Notes under the pieces: generated by a model
The model's database searches: none
Seen by the model: the letters and a program-made list of their open reading frames with translations, nothing else
Told to the model about the DNA's origin: nothing
Shown here: one piece after another, positions 9,255 through 17,365 of the stretch
Position numbering within the stretch: the stretch's first letter is position 1
How the letters are laid out: every line of letters begins with the position of its first letter
NCBI RefSeq assembly: GCF_900172335.1
Contig: NZ_FWFX01000001.1
Location: 186,001 to 250,000 of the forward strand
Source: Roseovarius albus
GTDB lineage: Bacteria > Pseudomonadota > Alphaproteobacteria > Rhodobacterales > Rhodobacteraceae
Direction of reading: 5' to 3'
DNA length: 64,000 nt
Translations under genes and position numbers: made by a program

Positions 9255-9274
9255 AAGCCCGTTCGGACGGGCTT
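9255..9274 (+). promoter_or_regulatory. leader hairpin before the amidohydrolase ribosome-binding site
   Basis: Perfect 8 bp stem AAGCCCGT / ACGGGCTT with TCGG loop, ending 19 bases before the ATG and just upstream of GGGAG. It could protect the mRNA 5' end, influence translation, or act as an attenuator; it has no T run of length. Confidence 0.4.
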
Positions 9275-9293
9275 TGTCCAATGGGAGATTGAA

Positions 9294-10718
9294 ATGCGTA
9301 GATATTTGAACTCGGTTGCCGGGATGGTCCTCGTGGCTGCTTCGGCTACAGCCACCATCGCGCAGGAGAAGGATGCGCCGCCCCCCGTGCTGTTCACTAA
9401 TGTCGATGTCTTCGATGGTTTCAGTCCGGACCTGATCATGGACGCCAACGTCCTGGTCGAAGGCAATGTGATCACCCAGGTCTCGACCGACCCGATCGAG
9501 GTCGAAGGCGCATTTGTCGTCGATGGAACCGGCAAGACAATGACGCCCGGTCTGGTCGACATGCACACACACATCATGTTCGAAACCCCCGAAGGGACGA
9601 ACTCATACCAGGACGAGTGGGATTTCGGTGGTGGCGGTGCAATGGCCGCACAGGCGATCCGAGAGAACTACCTGATGAAAGGCATTACCACGATCCGCGA
9701 TATCGCAGGTAACTCGCGTGGCGTTGCACGGGCGGTGCAACGCGGCCTGTTGATCGCTCCGCGGGTTTACACCTCCGGCGGCGTGCTGAGCCATACGGGT
9801 GGTCACGGTGACTGGGGCGACCGCAATGACCTCACCGCAAACGACTACGGAGAAATCGTCCAGAACTCATTCAAGGTGGACAATCGGGATGACGTGATCA
9901 AGGCCTCCCGCCGCAACTATCGAAATGGCGCACATTTCACCAAGTTGATGGCCGGTGGTGGCGTGGCTAGCCGCTTCGACCCGCTGGAGATTTCGGCCGC
10001 GACGAAGGAGGAAGTCGAAGCGGCCGTGGAGATCGCAGAGAACTACGGCACCTATGTCGCGGTTCACGCTTATCACGACACATCCTATCAGCGTGCACTG
10101 GATGCGGGCGTTCGCAGCTTCGAACACGGGTTCCTTGTCTCGGAGGATATCGTCAAGCAGATGGCGGCCAAAGGTGAGGAAGTCGTTTGGTCTTTCCAGT
10201 GCTATATGAGCATCAATTCCTTCGGGTCCTACGAGACCATGCCGGAATTCTTCACGCATGAGCAAAAGCTCAAGGGCGTTGCCGTTGGCGAAGGTGCCCG
10301 AAATGCAGCCAAGATGATGTTGGAAAACGATGTGTTCATGACGGGTGGGGCAGACATGTTCGGCCCGGGTCTCAGCGAAATCGCCAAGGAAGACATCACT
10401 TGTAAGGTCAATGAGGCAGGATATCCACCAGCGCATGTCTGGAAGATGCACACGGGAAATGCGGGGAAGGTGCTCAAGTGGTCCGGGCCACTTGACCCGT
10501 ATCCGACTTTTGCAATTGGGACCATCGCGCCCGACAGCTATGCGGATATCCTGATCTGGGACGGAAACCCTGTCGAGGACATTGATATGATCCTGGACGA
10601 GTCCAAGCTTCAGCTGATCATGAAGGACGGTCGCGCCTACAAGAACACTTTGGTTGAAGCTGACAGCATTATGTATCGACCGGGAACGACCAAGGCCTCG
10701 ATCACTCAATTCCAGTAA
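9294..10718 (+). CDS. exported metal-dependent amidohydrolase
   Basis: A 474-residue protein from the ATG at 9294 (GGGAG seven bases upstream); an in-frame ATG at 9249 lies before the leader hairpin and is less likely. Residues 1-23 form a signal peptide (SVAGMVLVAASATATIAQ). Amidohydrolase-superfamily metal sites are visible: HTH near 91, the candidate carboxylated lysine in HFTKLMAGGG, VHAYH, FEHG, and the aspartate in TGGADMFGP. The family includes imidazolonepropionase-like and prolidase-like enzymes that hydrolyse cyclic amides or dipeptides; the substrate is not evident. First gene of a set with the DUF3299, PhoD-like and porin genes, all with export signals. Confidence 0.85.
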   Translation: MRRYLNSVAGMVLVAASATATIAQEKDAPPPVLFTNVDVFDGFSPDLIMDANVLVEGNVITQVSTDPIEVEGAFVVDGTGKTMTPGLVDMHTHIMFETPEGTNSYQDEWDFGGGGAMAAQAIRENYLMKGITTIRDIAGNSRGVARAVQRGLLIAPRVYTSGGVLSHTGGHGDWGDRNDLTANDYGEIVQNSFKVDNRDDVIKASRRNYRNGAHFTKLMAGGGVASRFDPLEISAATKEEVEAAVEIAENYGTYVAVHAYHDTSYQRALDAGVRSFEHGFLVSEDIVKQMAAKGEEVVWSFQCYMSINSFGSYETMPEFFTHEQKLKGVAVGEGARNAAKMMLENDVFMTGGADMFGPGLSEIAKEDITCKVNEAGYPPAHVWKMHTGNAGKVLKWSGPLDPYPTFAIGTIAPDSYADILIWDGNPVEDIDMILDESKLQLIMKDGRAYKNTLVEADSIMYRPGTTKASITQFQ

Positions 10719-10797
10719 CCCAAGTGGTATGCAGGGCGGTTTGTTTACCTCGGCCGTCCTGCGTACTGCATTTATTGTCGCAGAAAATGAACTTGAA

Positions 10798-11583
10798 ATG
10801 AGCATAGTTTCGTTAGTTGGCTCAGTGGTCACGGCCTTCGTGTTTTCCGCTACTCTAGCGTTGGCAGCCGAGGATCGTTCCGTGGACTGGGGCGACCTTG
10901 TCGATCCGTCGGCGAAAACCTACGAGGATCCTTATCGGGATTTAAGCAGTCAGCAGATCGAAGCCTTGCAGACGATCGTCCGGAACCGCGCTTGGCTTAA
11001 TGACCCCACGCTCAGCGAAGCGCGGATGGCCGACAGCGCCGCAAAAATTAGTGCGGCGATTGAGGGGCTGGCCGAAGACAGGATTGATGCCGATTGGCTG
11101 ATCGACCAACGCTGGATCGTCGCGGATCGGCGGGAGAAAGCAGCAACTGCAGCCAACCCAAACCTTGATGGACGAACCGTTACATTGGCGGGTTACGCTA
11201 TCCCGGCGCCAGTGGATGCTGACGGAGCCACGGTCGTCTACCTCGTTCCAGAACGTGGGATGTGCAGTCATACGCCCCCGCCAAATGCCAATCAGATGAT
11301 CCGAGCGCGTGTAAACAGCGACTGGAACCCCAGCACGATTCATCAACCTGTGCGGCTGACTGGTACACTTTCGATTGAAGAAACAAATTACAGTTTCCGT
11401 ATCGTAGACGGCATTGTGCCGATGCGCGCCAGTTTCATTATGGACACAACAGAAGTTGAAACGGCGCCAGTTTTTGGCTCTCCACCTCAAACAACAAATG
11501 AATGGGCGACATCCATTGCGGAACGTCTCCGTGCATCCGGGCAACTGCAAGACCACGGGACATCCAATGCAGAGTCGCCGTAA
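10798..11583 (+). CDS. DUF3299 exported protein
   Basis: Residues 1-25 are a signal peptide (LVGSVVTAFVFSATLALA) when translation starts at the ATG at 10798; the frame continues upstream but overlaps the amidohydrolase end without a good site. The core VTLAGYAIPAPVDADG followed by a CSHTPPPNANQ motif is characteristic of DUF3299, small periplasmic proteins often linked to ABC exporters or metal handling. The Cys-His-Pro-Pro-Pro segment could bind a metal. Its stop codon overlaps the start of the PhoD-like gene by 17 bases, which supports co-translation. Confidence 0.75.
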   Translation: MSIVSLVGSVVTAFVFSATLALAAEDRSVDWGDLVDPSAKTYEDPYRDLSSQQIEALQTIVRNRAWLNDPTLSEARMADSAAKISAAIEGLAEDRIDADWLIDQRWIVADRREKAATAANPNLDGRTVTLAGYAIPAPVDADGATVVYLVPERGMCSHTPPPNANQMIRARVNSDWNPSTIHQPVRLTGTLSIEETNYSFRIVDGIVPMRASFIMDTTEVETAPVFGSPPQTTNEWATSIAERLRASGQLQDHGTSNAESP

Positions 11584-12664
11584 CTTTTTGTCGACCTCCA
11601 TTGCCGCCGGCTTCGTCTTTCCCACAGGTGTTATCGCCGCAACCGTTGACGAGACCAAACCAGTGTCCCGCATCGCCTTCGGATCCTGCGCAAAGCAGTG
11701 GGAGCCGCAACCGATCTGGACGGCAATAGGTCGCCGGCATCCGGATCTTTTTCTCTTTCTCGGTGATGCGATCTACGGCGACTGGCATGGCGAAGATCCA
11801 TTTGTTCCGACTGTCGAAACCCTGCAGGCCGACTGGAACAAGCTCGGAGCTATTCCCGAGTTTGCCAGTTTCCGGGATCAGGTTCCGATAATGGCCACCT
11901 GGGATAATCACGATTATGGCAAGCACGACGGCGGGGCCGATTTTGAACTAAAAGAGAAATCCAAAGAGTTATTTCTGGATTTCTTTGGTGAACCGAAGGA
12001 CTCAGAACGTAGAAATAGGGCCGGCATATACGACTCCACAATCCTCGGACCGACGGGAAAGCGCGTTCAGATTATCCTGCTAGATTGCAGAACTTTCAAG
12101 TCAGCGTACGTTCCAGATCCGCGATCAAAAGAAGAAAAGGCCGCGCTCAACATCCGGGGTCAGTATCTTCCAAATACGGCCCCCGACGCGATGCTTCTGG
12201 GCGACGAACAGTGGCAATGGCTTGAAGATCAACTGCGGGAACCCGCTGAGGTCCGGCTGATCGTGTCCGGAACCCAGATCGTCGCGGATGAAAAGGCGAT
12301 GGAGGAATGGGGGAACTTTCCGCAGGAGCGCCAAAGGTTGTTTGATCTGATTAGCGGCACTGGCGCGCAGGGCGTGATCCTGCTGTCGGGAAACGTCCAT
12401 TTCAGCGAGATCTCTCAAACAGACGAAGGCCCGTACCCGCTGACAGATTTCACCGCTAGCGGCATGACGCATTCAACTCCGGGCTACGCCGATCTAGCGA
12501 ACGACAAGCGGATAGCCGGGCCCTTTACTGACTTCAACTTCGGTGAAGTGGAGATTGATTGGGAGGCTGAAACTGGGCCGGTGACCCATCTTAATTGTTT
12601 TGATGTGAATGGAAACGTTCAGTTTGGCATTTCCTTAAAGACACTTGATTTGAAGGCTGGATGA
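11567..12664 (+). CDS. PhoD-like alkaline phosphatase / phosphodiesterase
   Basis: A 365-residue metallophosphoesterase. The start ATG at 11567 follows GGGA and lies inside the end of the DUF3299 gene. The leader begins MQSRRNFLSTSIAAGF, a twin-arginine signal, so the enzyme is probably exported folded with metal bound. Motifs in order: AFGSC, FLGDAIYGDW, TWDNHDYG, and GNVHFSE. These fit the PhoD_like clade of phosphatases that use Ca/Fe or similar metals on phosphodiester or phosphomonoester bonds. It follows an amidohydrolase and DUF3299 and precedes a porin, consistent with an envelope scavenging unit. Confidence 0.85.
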   Translation: MQSRRNFLSTSIAAGFVFPTGVIAATVDETKPVSRIAFGSCAKQWEPQPIWTAIGRRHPDLFLFLGDAIYGDWHGEDPFVPTVETLQADWNKLGAIPEFASFRDQVPIMATWDNHDYGKHDGGADFELKEKSKELFLDFFGEPKDSERRNRAGIYDSTILGPTGKRVQIILLDCRTFKSAYVPDPRSKEEKAALNIRGQYLPNTAPDAMLLGDEQWQWLEDQLREPAEVRLIVSGTQIVADEKAMEEWGNFPQERQRLFDLISGTGAQGVILLSGNVHFSEISQTDEGPYPLTDFTASGMTHSTPGYADLANDKRIAGPFTDFNFGEVEIDWEAETGPVTHLNCFDVNGNVQFGISLKTLDLKAG

Positions 12665-12689
12665 CAAAGATGGCAACAGGGATAAGCAA

Positions 12690-13970
12690 TTGAGATATTC
12701 GACATTCCGACTCGCGTTCAGCACGGCTGTCGTCGCTATATGTTTCCTGTTCCCCGGCGCAACTGTGGCTCAGGGCCTTGGTGGCCCTTCCTCGGTTCGG
12801 GCAGATCTTGAGCCGGGCGACGGCTTGACCGATCCGCAGTACCGCAGTGATTTCCCACGCAACATCGCGCCGCGTTGGTTCGCGTGGAAGGACGGGCTGG
12901 CCGAACAGGGGTTTCGGTTCAACATCGACTATTTGGCCTTGGCTCAGTCCTCGAGTTCAGATCTTGGCGAGGGTACAGCGAGCGGCGGCATCGCGCGGTT
13001 TTATGGCAGCTGGCAGGGGACCAACCATGGCTCATTGACTTTCAAGCTTGAAAATCGACATGCCTATGGAGCAGTCGCACCACAGTTTCTGGGGTTGGAT
13101 GGTGGTGCTCTGGCAATTACCGGAACGGCGTTTAACGACGGTGGAACTATGCTGACCAACTTGTTCTGGACCCAGCGCGCAGAGAACGGTTCTTGGACGC
13201 TGCAATTCGGGCAGATCGACGTGACCGATTTCACCAATGTCTATGGTCTAGTCAGCCCCTACACCGCGTTTCAGAATCTTGCGTTCAACACCAACCCGAC
13301 GATCAACGCGCCCAACCCGGGGCTGGCGGTTGCGGGCAGCGTGAAACTTGGCAGCAATTTCTATGCCATCGGTACGGTGGCCGACGCGAACGCCGACCCG
13401 ACCTCGCCTGATGGCGATGTGTTCAGCCATGGCAACCTCTATAAAAGCCTTGAGATCGGCTATACGAGCGGTTTTGACCGGGTCTATTTCGACAATATCC
13501 ACCTGACGCTTTGGCACGCGGACGCCGCCGACGACGGTAGCCGCCTCGAAGATTACGGCGCAGCCTTTTCCGCCGCTTGGTTTATCGACAACCAGTGGAT
13601 GCCATTTGTGCGCGCCGGGGTATCACAAGGCACCACCGCGCTCTACGAGAAATCCGTTTCGGCTGGGATTGGTTATTACGGTGGCAACACCGATTTAGCG
13701 GGGCTGGGTCTGAACTGGGCAGAAGCCAACGGTGTTCCGAGCAGTCAGACAACAGCCGAGTTGTTCTACCGTTTCTCAATCTCTCCGGGGCTGCAAATCA
13801 CGCCGTCAATTCAATACATCCACAATCCGCGAATGAACCCCGGCCAGTCCAGCATTTTCATAGCAGGACTCAGGATGCGGGTTGTTTTCTGGGGTCATCA
13901 AGGTTTGAGTTTGTTGACGTGTCGATTTGGAAATATCACTTCAATGAAGTGCAAGTCGGGTTGGCTGTAG
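12690..13970 (+). CDS. outer-membrane porin (OprB-like) with lost native stop codon
   Basis: A 426-codon frame from a TTG at 12690 (AGGGATA upstream); the following residues form a good signal peptide (FSTAVVAICFLFPGATVAQ), which is why the TTG is preferred. The mature part is rich in alternating Tyr/Phe/Trp strands typical of carbohydrate-selective porins. The natural C-terminus of such barrels is a terminal Phe, and GLRMRVVF ends at residue 400. Here codon 401 (13890-13892) is TGG, where a TGA or TAG would be expected, and 26 extra residues (WGHQGLSL..., including two Cys) follow with no barrel character. The extension may impair BAM recognition. Last gene of the amidohydrolase set, 25 bp after the PhoD-like gene. 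Confidence 0.75.
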   Translation: MRYSTFRLAFSTAVVAICFLFPGATVAQGLGGPSSVRADLEPGDGLTDPQYRSDFPRNIAPRWFAWKDGLAEQGFRFNIDYLALAQSSSSDLGEGTASGGIARFYGSWQGTNHGSLTFKLENRHAYGAVAPQFLGLDGGALAITGTAFNDGGTMLTNLFWTQRAENGSWTLQFGQIDVTDFTNVYGLVSPYTAFQNLAFNTNPTINAPNPGLAVAGSVKLGSNFYAIGTVADANADPTSPDGDVFSHGNLYKSLEIGYTSGFDRVYFDNIHLTLWHADAADDGSRLEDYGAAFSAAWFIDNQWMPFVRAGVSQGTTALYEKSVSAGIGYYGGNTDLAGLGLNWAEANGVPSSQTTAELFYRFSISPGLQITPSIQYIHNPRMNPGQSSIFIAGLRMRVVFWGHQGLSLLTCRFGNITSMKCKSGWL

Positions 13971-14186
13971 GAGGATGAAAAGCACGTCACCTCCACTTCG
14001 CTCCCTCGAATGATCTGAAGTGTACTGGATCTCGAAAATCCCATATTGGTATCTTTGCATCGCTATGACCGCACCTCATTGTTGATTTCGAACGCGGCGA
14101 AAATGCAGTTCAGAGCTCGGCGAAAGTTACGCCTTTGAATAACCGGAAACGGGAAATCTGCTGCGGCGCCGCAAAACTCGCGCCCC

Positions 14187-14228
14187 GCATGCAAGCAAAT
14201 GCTGCATCAGCAAAAGCTGCATTTGCAA
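14187..14228. repeat. TGC-rich palindromic block
   Basis: Contains TGCTG-CAT-CAGCA (14200-14212) and several ATGCAA / CTGCA words. A similar block lies before efp at 25618-25655. TGC-rich inverted repeats of form CTGC-N-GCAG are known PhaR sites in Paracoccus, but no polyhydroxyalkanoate gene is next to this one. Confidence 0.4.
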
Positions 14229-14271
14229 AAGGCGGCTTCGTCCGCACAGCAGCCATCGCTCAATACTTTGA

Positions 14272-14311
14272 ATGAAAGAGTCTCCCGAAAAGGTTCGGGA
14301 GCTTCTTTCAT
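14272..14311. repeat. 18 bp near-perfect inverted repeat
   Basis: Arms 14272-14289 and 14294-14311 pair at 16 of 18 positions around an AAGG loop (inner arms CTCCCGAA / TTCGGGAG). Neither strand has a T run after it, so it is not a standard terminator. It may be a bidirectional transcription block between the convergent porin and LysR genes, or a repeat element. Confidence 0.55.
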
Positions 14312-14427
14312 TACGTGGCAACGCCGAGATGTGGCACGGTGTTTTCTTTCTTGCTGTTCGTGCAATGCGCAGCATTTTCCAGAGCCTGCGAGAGCTTTAT
14401 TCAGTTAGATGGATCGGATGCACTCTA

Positions 14428-15339
14428 CTAGCCGCCCACACCGTTCATGACATCCGGCATCTCGCGGCGTAGAAACTCGGCAAGGGCGTCGACCTGTGGC
14501 GGATTGCCCCTCCGACCGTGCATCAAAAGGCTGATCTCAGGCAAACCGGCATTCCATTTCGGCAAGAGCCGGCTCAGCCGACCAGCGGCGACGTCCTCGG
14601 CACAGGTGTAAACTGGCAGCGCCACCACACCGAGCTCAGCTGCTGCCGCCTGTTTCAAGGTGACCATATCATCGCTGCGCATGCGCGTTGCAAAGGGAAC
14701 CGAGGCATTGGCCCCGTCCGGCCCTTGTAGTGACCAACTGTTGCCGCCGGGCCGCCAGCCAAGTGTGAGCCCGGGCAGACCGTCGAGATCAGCAGGTGAG
14801 CCGGATGGACCGATTTGTTGCGCAATGCTGGGTGAGGCGAACAGGTGCCAAGGAACCTCGGTCAGCCGCCGGTGGATTAGCCCCGAGTCGGGAAGCAACT
14901 TAAAATGCCCCCGGATGGCGAGGTCGATGCCGTCACTGATCAGGTCGGAAAAGTCGTTGGACGCCTGAATTTGCAGAATGACGCGAGGGTTCTCAGCCAG
15001 GAAACGCGGAAGAATCCGGCCGAGCGCGAACTGCGCAACCCCGACCGAACAGGACAGTGTGACGGTGCCCTCCAGCGCGTCCTTGTCCTGGCGCACCGCC
15101 GTTTCCGCCGCCGCCATGCATTCCAGCGCCACTTTGGCATGACGATAGTAGGCTTCGCCCGCCTCCGTCAGGGACATGCGTCTTGAATCTCGGTTCAAGA
15201 GTCTCGTGCCAAGGGTATCTTCAAGGGCCTTCACCTGCCGGCTGATCCGCGATTTGGGAATGCCCAGCGTCCGCGCCGCCGCCGAGAACCCTTTTTTATC
15301 AACGACATGCACCAGGTAATAGGCTTGATTAAGGTCCAA
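14428..15339 (-). CDS. LysR-family transcriptional regulator
   Basis: A 303-residue protein with an N-terminal winged HTH (KGFSAAARTLGIPKSRISRQ, residues ~15-34) and a LysR substrate-binding domain. It is divergent from the pirin / FMN-reductase / DUF2798 operon, 117 bp between start codons, with a TCGTTC-N8-GAACGA palindrome in the gap. By the usual LysR arrangement it should autoregulate and activate the divergent operon in response to a small molecule, perhaps a quinone or electrophile given the target genes. The inducer is not known. Confidence 0.9.
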   Translation of the reverse strand: MDLNQAYYLVHVVDKKGFSAAARTLGIPKSRISRQVKALEDTLGTRLLNRDSRRMSLTEAGEAYYRHAKVALECMAAAETAVRQDKDALEGTVTLSCSVGVAQFALGRILPRFLAENPRVILQIQASNDFSDLISDGIDLAIRGHFKLLPDSGLIHRRLTEVPWHLFASPSIAQQIGPSGSPADLDGLPGLTLGWRPGGNSWSLQGPDGANASVPFATRMRSDDMVTLKQAAAAELGVVALPVYTCAEDVAAGRLSRLLPKWNAGLPEISLLMHGRRGNPPQVDALAEFLRREMPDVMNGVGG

Positions 15340-15364
15340 GGTCCTGTCTTCTCTTTGTAAAATG

Positions 15365-15384
15365 TCGTTCCAAATATAGAACGA
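15365..15384. promoter_or_regulatory. LysR operator candidate
   Basis: TCGTTC (15365-15370) and GAACGA (15379-15384) form a perfect 6 bp inverted repeat around an AT-rich 8-base spacer (CAAATATA). It fits the T-N11-A palindromes bound by LysR proteins and lies 26 bp upstream of the LysR start and 72 bp upstream of pirin. Confidence 0.6.
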
Positions 15385-15456
15385 AGAGTTCTGAAATCAA
15401 CGGATTTTCCGACCATCGTCCCGACTGTAGGTTCATAGTCAACACAGGAGACGAAT

Positions 15457-16323
15457 ATGACCGTTCAATACACAGATCAATCCCGCAAGTCACAAGCCGC
15501 AATCAAGAGATCCCAGGAAGGCGAAAGGATGACCAAGGGCACGGGCTTTGAAGCGCTCAGCTTCATCCACCGCCAGCTTGACGGGCTGATGGACCCGCTG
15601 ATCATGGTCGATCACTTCACCATGACAGAGCCGACCTTCGGACCCCATGCGCATGCTGGCATCTCGGCAGTGAGCGTGATCTTCGAGGATAGCACCGGCA
15701 CCTTCCGTAACAGGGATTCTCTGGGTAACGACATCAAACTGGCCCCAGGCGATCTCTATTGGCTGAAGGCCGCCCGTGGCGCGGTGCATGACGAGGCGCC
15801 AACCCCAGGTTCACGCACCCATGCGTTGCAGATTTTTGTAAACCTGCCGACAGCTCAGAAACAGGACGAGCCCAGTGCGCGGCATATACCCGCAACAGAG
15901 ATGCCGGTGATCGAAAGTCCGGGCCATCGGGTGCGGGTGATGACGGGCAAAAGCAATGGTGTTGTTGGTGCAACCCCGCCCGCGATGCCCTTTACTATCC
16001 TCGATATTACCCTGCAGGCGAACGGCAGCTTCACCCATCGCACTGATCCCGGTGACGCCGCTTGGTTGCATGTTATCCGCGGTGAGGTCGAGGTCGAACT
16101 CGACGCTCACCGCCACCGGCTTAGCAATGACGCAGCGCTGGCCGCCCATGGCGCCAACGAGATCCGGCTGCTGAGCGGTGAAGGAGGACAGGCTGTGCTC
16201 CTAAGCGGCGTCCCCTTGCGCGAACCTTTTGTGCAAAAAGGCCCTTTTACGATGCGTGACACCGAACAACTGGCCGCCGTGATCGCCGCTTATGAGGCCG
16301 GCCAACTCGGCTCGCTCGACTGA
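15457..16323 (+). CDS. pirin family protein
   Basis: A 288-residue bicupin. The N-terminal cupin carries the metal ligands in FGPHAHAGISAV and in ARGAVHDEAP (three His and a Glu), with the DSLGN and APGDLYWL motifs between. Bacterial pirins bind iron and include quercetin 2,3-dioxygenases and redox-sensing cofactors. The ATG follows AGGAGA at good spacing. It heads an operon with an FMN reductase and a DUF2798 protein under divergent LysR control, a layout common for electrophile or quinone responses. Whether it is enzymatic here is unknown. Confidence 0.9.
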   Translation: MTVQYTDQSRKSQAAIKRSQEGERMTKGTGFEALSFIHRQLDGLMDPLIMVDHFTMTEPTFGPHAHAGISAVSVIFEDSTGTFRNRDSLGNDIKLAPGDLYWLKAARGAVHDEAPTPGSRTHALQIFVNLPTAQKQDEPSARHIPATEMPVIESPGHRVRVMTGKSNGVVGATPPAMPFTILDITLQANGSFTHRTDPGDAAWLHVIRGEVEVELDAHRHRLSNDAALAAHGANEIRLLSGEGGQAVLLSGVPLREPFVQKGPFTMRDTEQLAAVIAAYEAGQLGSLD

Positions 16324-16346
16324 GCTGTCGCTCGCGTCATTTTCTG

Positions 16347-16376
16347 GTCCGAACCGCCAACCAAGAGGGTTCGGAC
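16347..16376 (+). terminator. hairpin after the pirin gene
   Basis: Perfect 9 bp stem GTCCGAACC / GGTTCGGAC (16347-16355, 16368-16376) 23 bases after the stop. No T run follows, so it may only attenuate or stabilise the mRNA upstream of the FMN reductase. Confidence 0.35.
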
Positions 16377-16478
16377 AAGGAAACAGGAAGTGGCCTCTAT
16401 CAACCCTGAACCGATGCTGATGCGGCCCTGGGCCGGTCAGATTTACGAAACATGTGAAAAAGAAATTGGAGAATACCC

Positions 16479-17018
16479 ATGAAAATCCTGACATTTGGTG
16501 CAAGCAACGCCAAGAGCTCCATCAACAAAGCGCTGGCGCGGTTTACCGCGACGTTAGTCCCGGGCGCCGAGATAGAGGTCCTGGATCTGAATGACTACGA
16601 CCTGCCGATCTATAGCGAAGATCTTGAGAAAGAGGTCGGTCGACCTCCAGCGGCCCAGGCGTTCTTCGAGAAGATCGGCGCCGCTGACGGGGTGATCGTA
16701 TCCTTCGCGGAACATAATGGATCCTATACCGCCGCCTACAAGAACCTCTTCGACTGGGCGAGCCGGATCGATCAGAAAGTGTTCCAGGACAAGCCAACGG
16801 TCTACCTTTCGACCTCTCCGGGACCCGGAGGCGCGGCAAGCGTGCTGGCTTCAGCAAAAGGCTCGGCCCAGTTTTTCGGGGTAGACCTGAAGGCGGCTGT
16901 TTCCGTTCCCAACTTTTACGATGTCTTTGATGCGGAGACCGGGCGAATCGATGAGCCGAGCGCCTTGGCAGACCTAACCGCCGCGGCCGAGACCTTGGCC
17001 CTACAAGAGGCCGCTTGA
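16479..17018 (+). CDS. NAD(P)H-dependent FMN reductase / quinone reductase
   Basis: A 179-residue flavodoxin-fold protein of the NADPH-dependent FMN reductase family. Visible are the phosphate-binding loop FGASNAKSSINKAL at the N-terminus, the flavin-site motif AEHNGSYTAAYKNLFDWASR near residues 77-96, and STSPGPGGAA. Such enzymes reduce FMN, quinones or azo compounds in the cytoplasm. RBS is weak (GGAG at -12). It lies between pirin and DUF2798 in the LysR-linked operon and probably performs two-electron quinone reduction. Confidence 0.88.
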   Translation: MKILTFGASNAKSSINKALARFTATLVPGAEIEVLDLNDYDLPIYSEDLEKEVGRPPAAQAFFEKIGAADGVIVSFAEHNGSYTAAYKNLFDWASRIDQKVFQDKPTVYLSTSPGPGGAASVLASAKGSAQFFGVDLKAAVSVPNFYDVFDAETGRIDEPSALADLTAAAETLALQEAA

Positions 17019-17019
17019 C

Positions 17020-17265
17020 ATGATACGTCGTGGGCATCTACAGCGCCTCGCCGGCTCTTTGGTCATGTCGTCTTTCATGTCCGTGGCTCTCTCAGGGGTG
17101 TTCAGCCACTTGGAATTCGGGCTCTCGTGGACGTGGCTGCAAGCCTGGTGGCAAAGCATTCTGATCGCACTGCCGGTCGCGTTCTCGCTGGATATGATTT
17201 TCGGAGACAAGCTCCGCTTTCTGTCAGGCAAGCTGGCAGACAAAGCGGCAAGCGCTTGGCCATAA
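17020..17265 (+). CDS. DUF2798 small membrane protein
   Basis: An 81-residue protein with two hydrophobic helices (SFMSVALSGVFSHLEFGL and WWQSILIALPVAFSLDMIFG) and a basic C-terminus, matching DUF2798. The role of this family is unknown. It starts one base after the FMN reductase stop, so the two are translationally coupled and belong to the same operon. Confidence 0.8.
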   Translation: MIRRGHLQRLAGSLVMSSFMSVALSGVFSHLEFGLSWTWLQAWWQSILIALPVAFSLDMIFGDKLRFLSGKLADKAASAWP

Positions 17266-17273
17266 CAATTGAT

Positions 17274-17303
17274 GTTCGGGAGGGCGGTCAAGCCTTTCCG
17301 AAC
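17274..17303 (+). terminator. hairpin after DUF2798
   Basis: Twelve-base arms 17274-17285 and 17292-17303 pair with two G-U pairs (GTTCGGG.../...TCCGAAC), eight bases after the operon's last stop. There is no T run after it. Confidence 0.4.
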
Positions 17304-17365
17304 TCGGCGCTGCGGATACCCAGTGTCAATCTCCCCCAACTATTCAATGCAGAAAGGGTAACCCC

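Larger units (their letters stand above)
13971..14427. other. 457 bp non-coding region with palindromes
   Basis: No gene supported. It contains a perfect 12-base palindrome (14162-14173), a TGC-rich block (14187-14228) and a long hairpin (14272-14311). It separates the porin gene from the convergent LysR gene. Confidence 0.5.

Noticed and set aside
9867..10832. 321-codon antisense ORF over the amidohydrolase
   Set aside because: Shadow of a well-supported gene; no domain.
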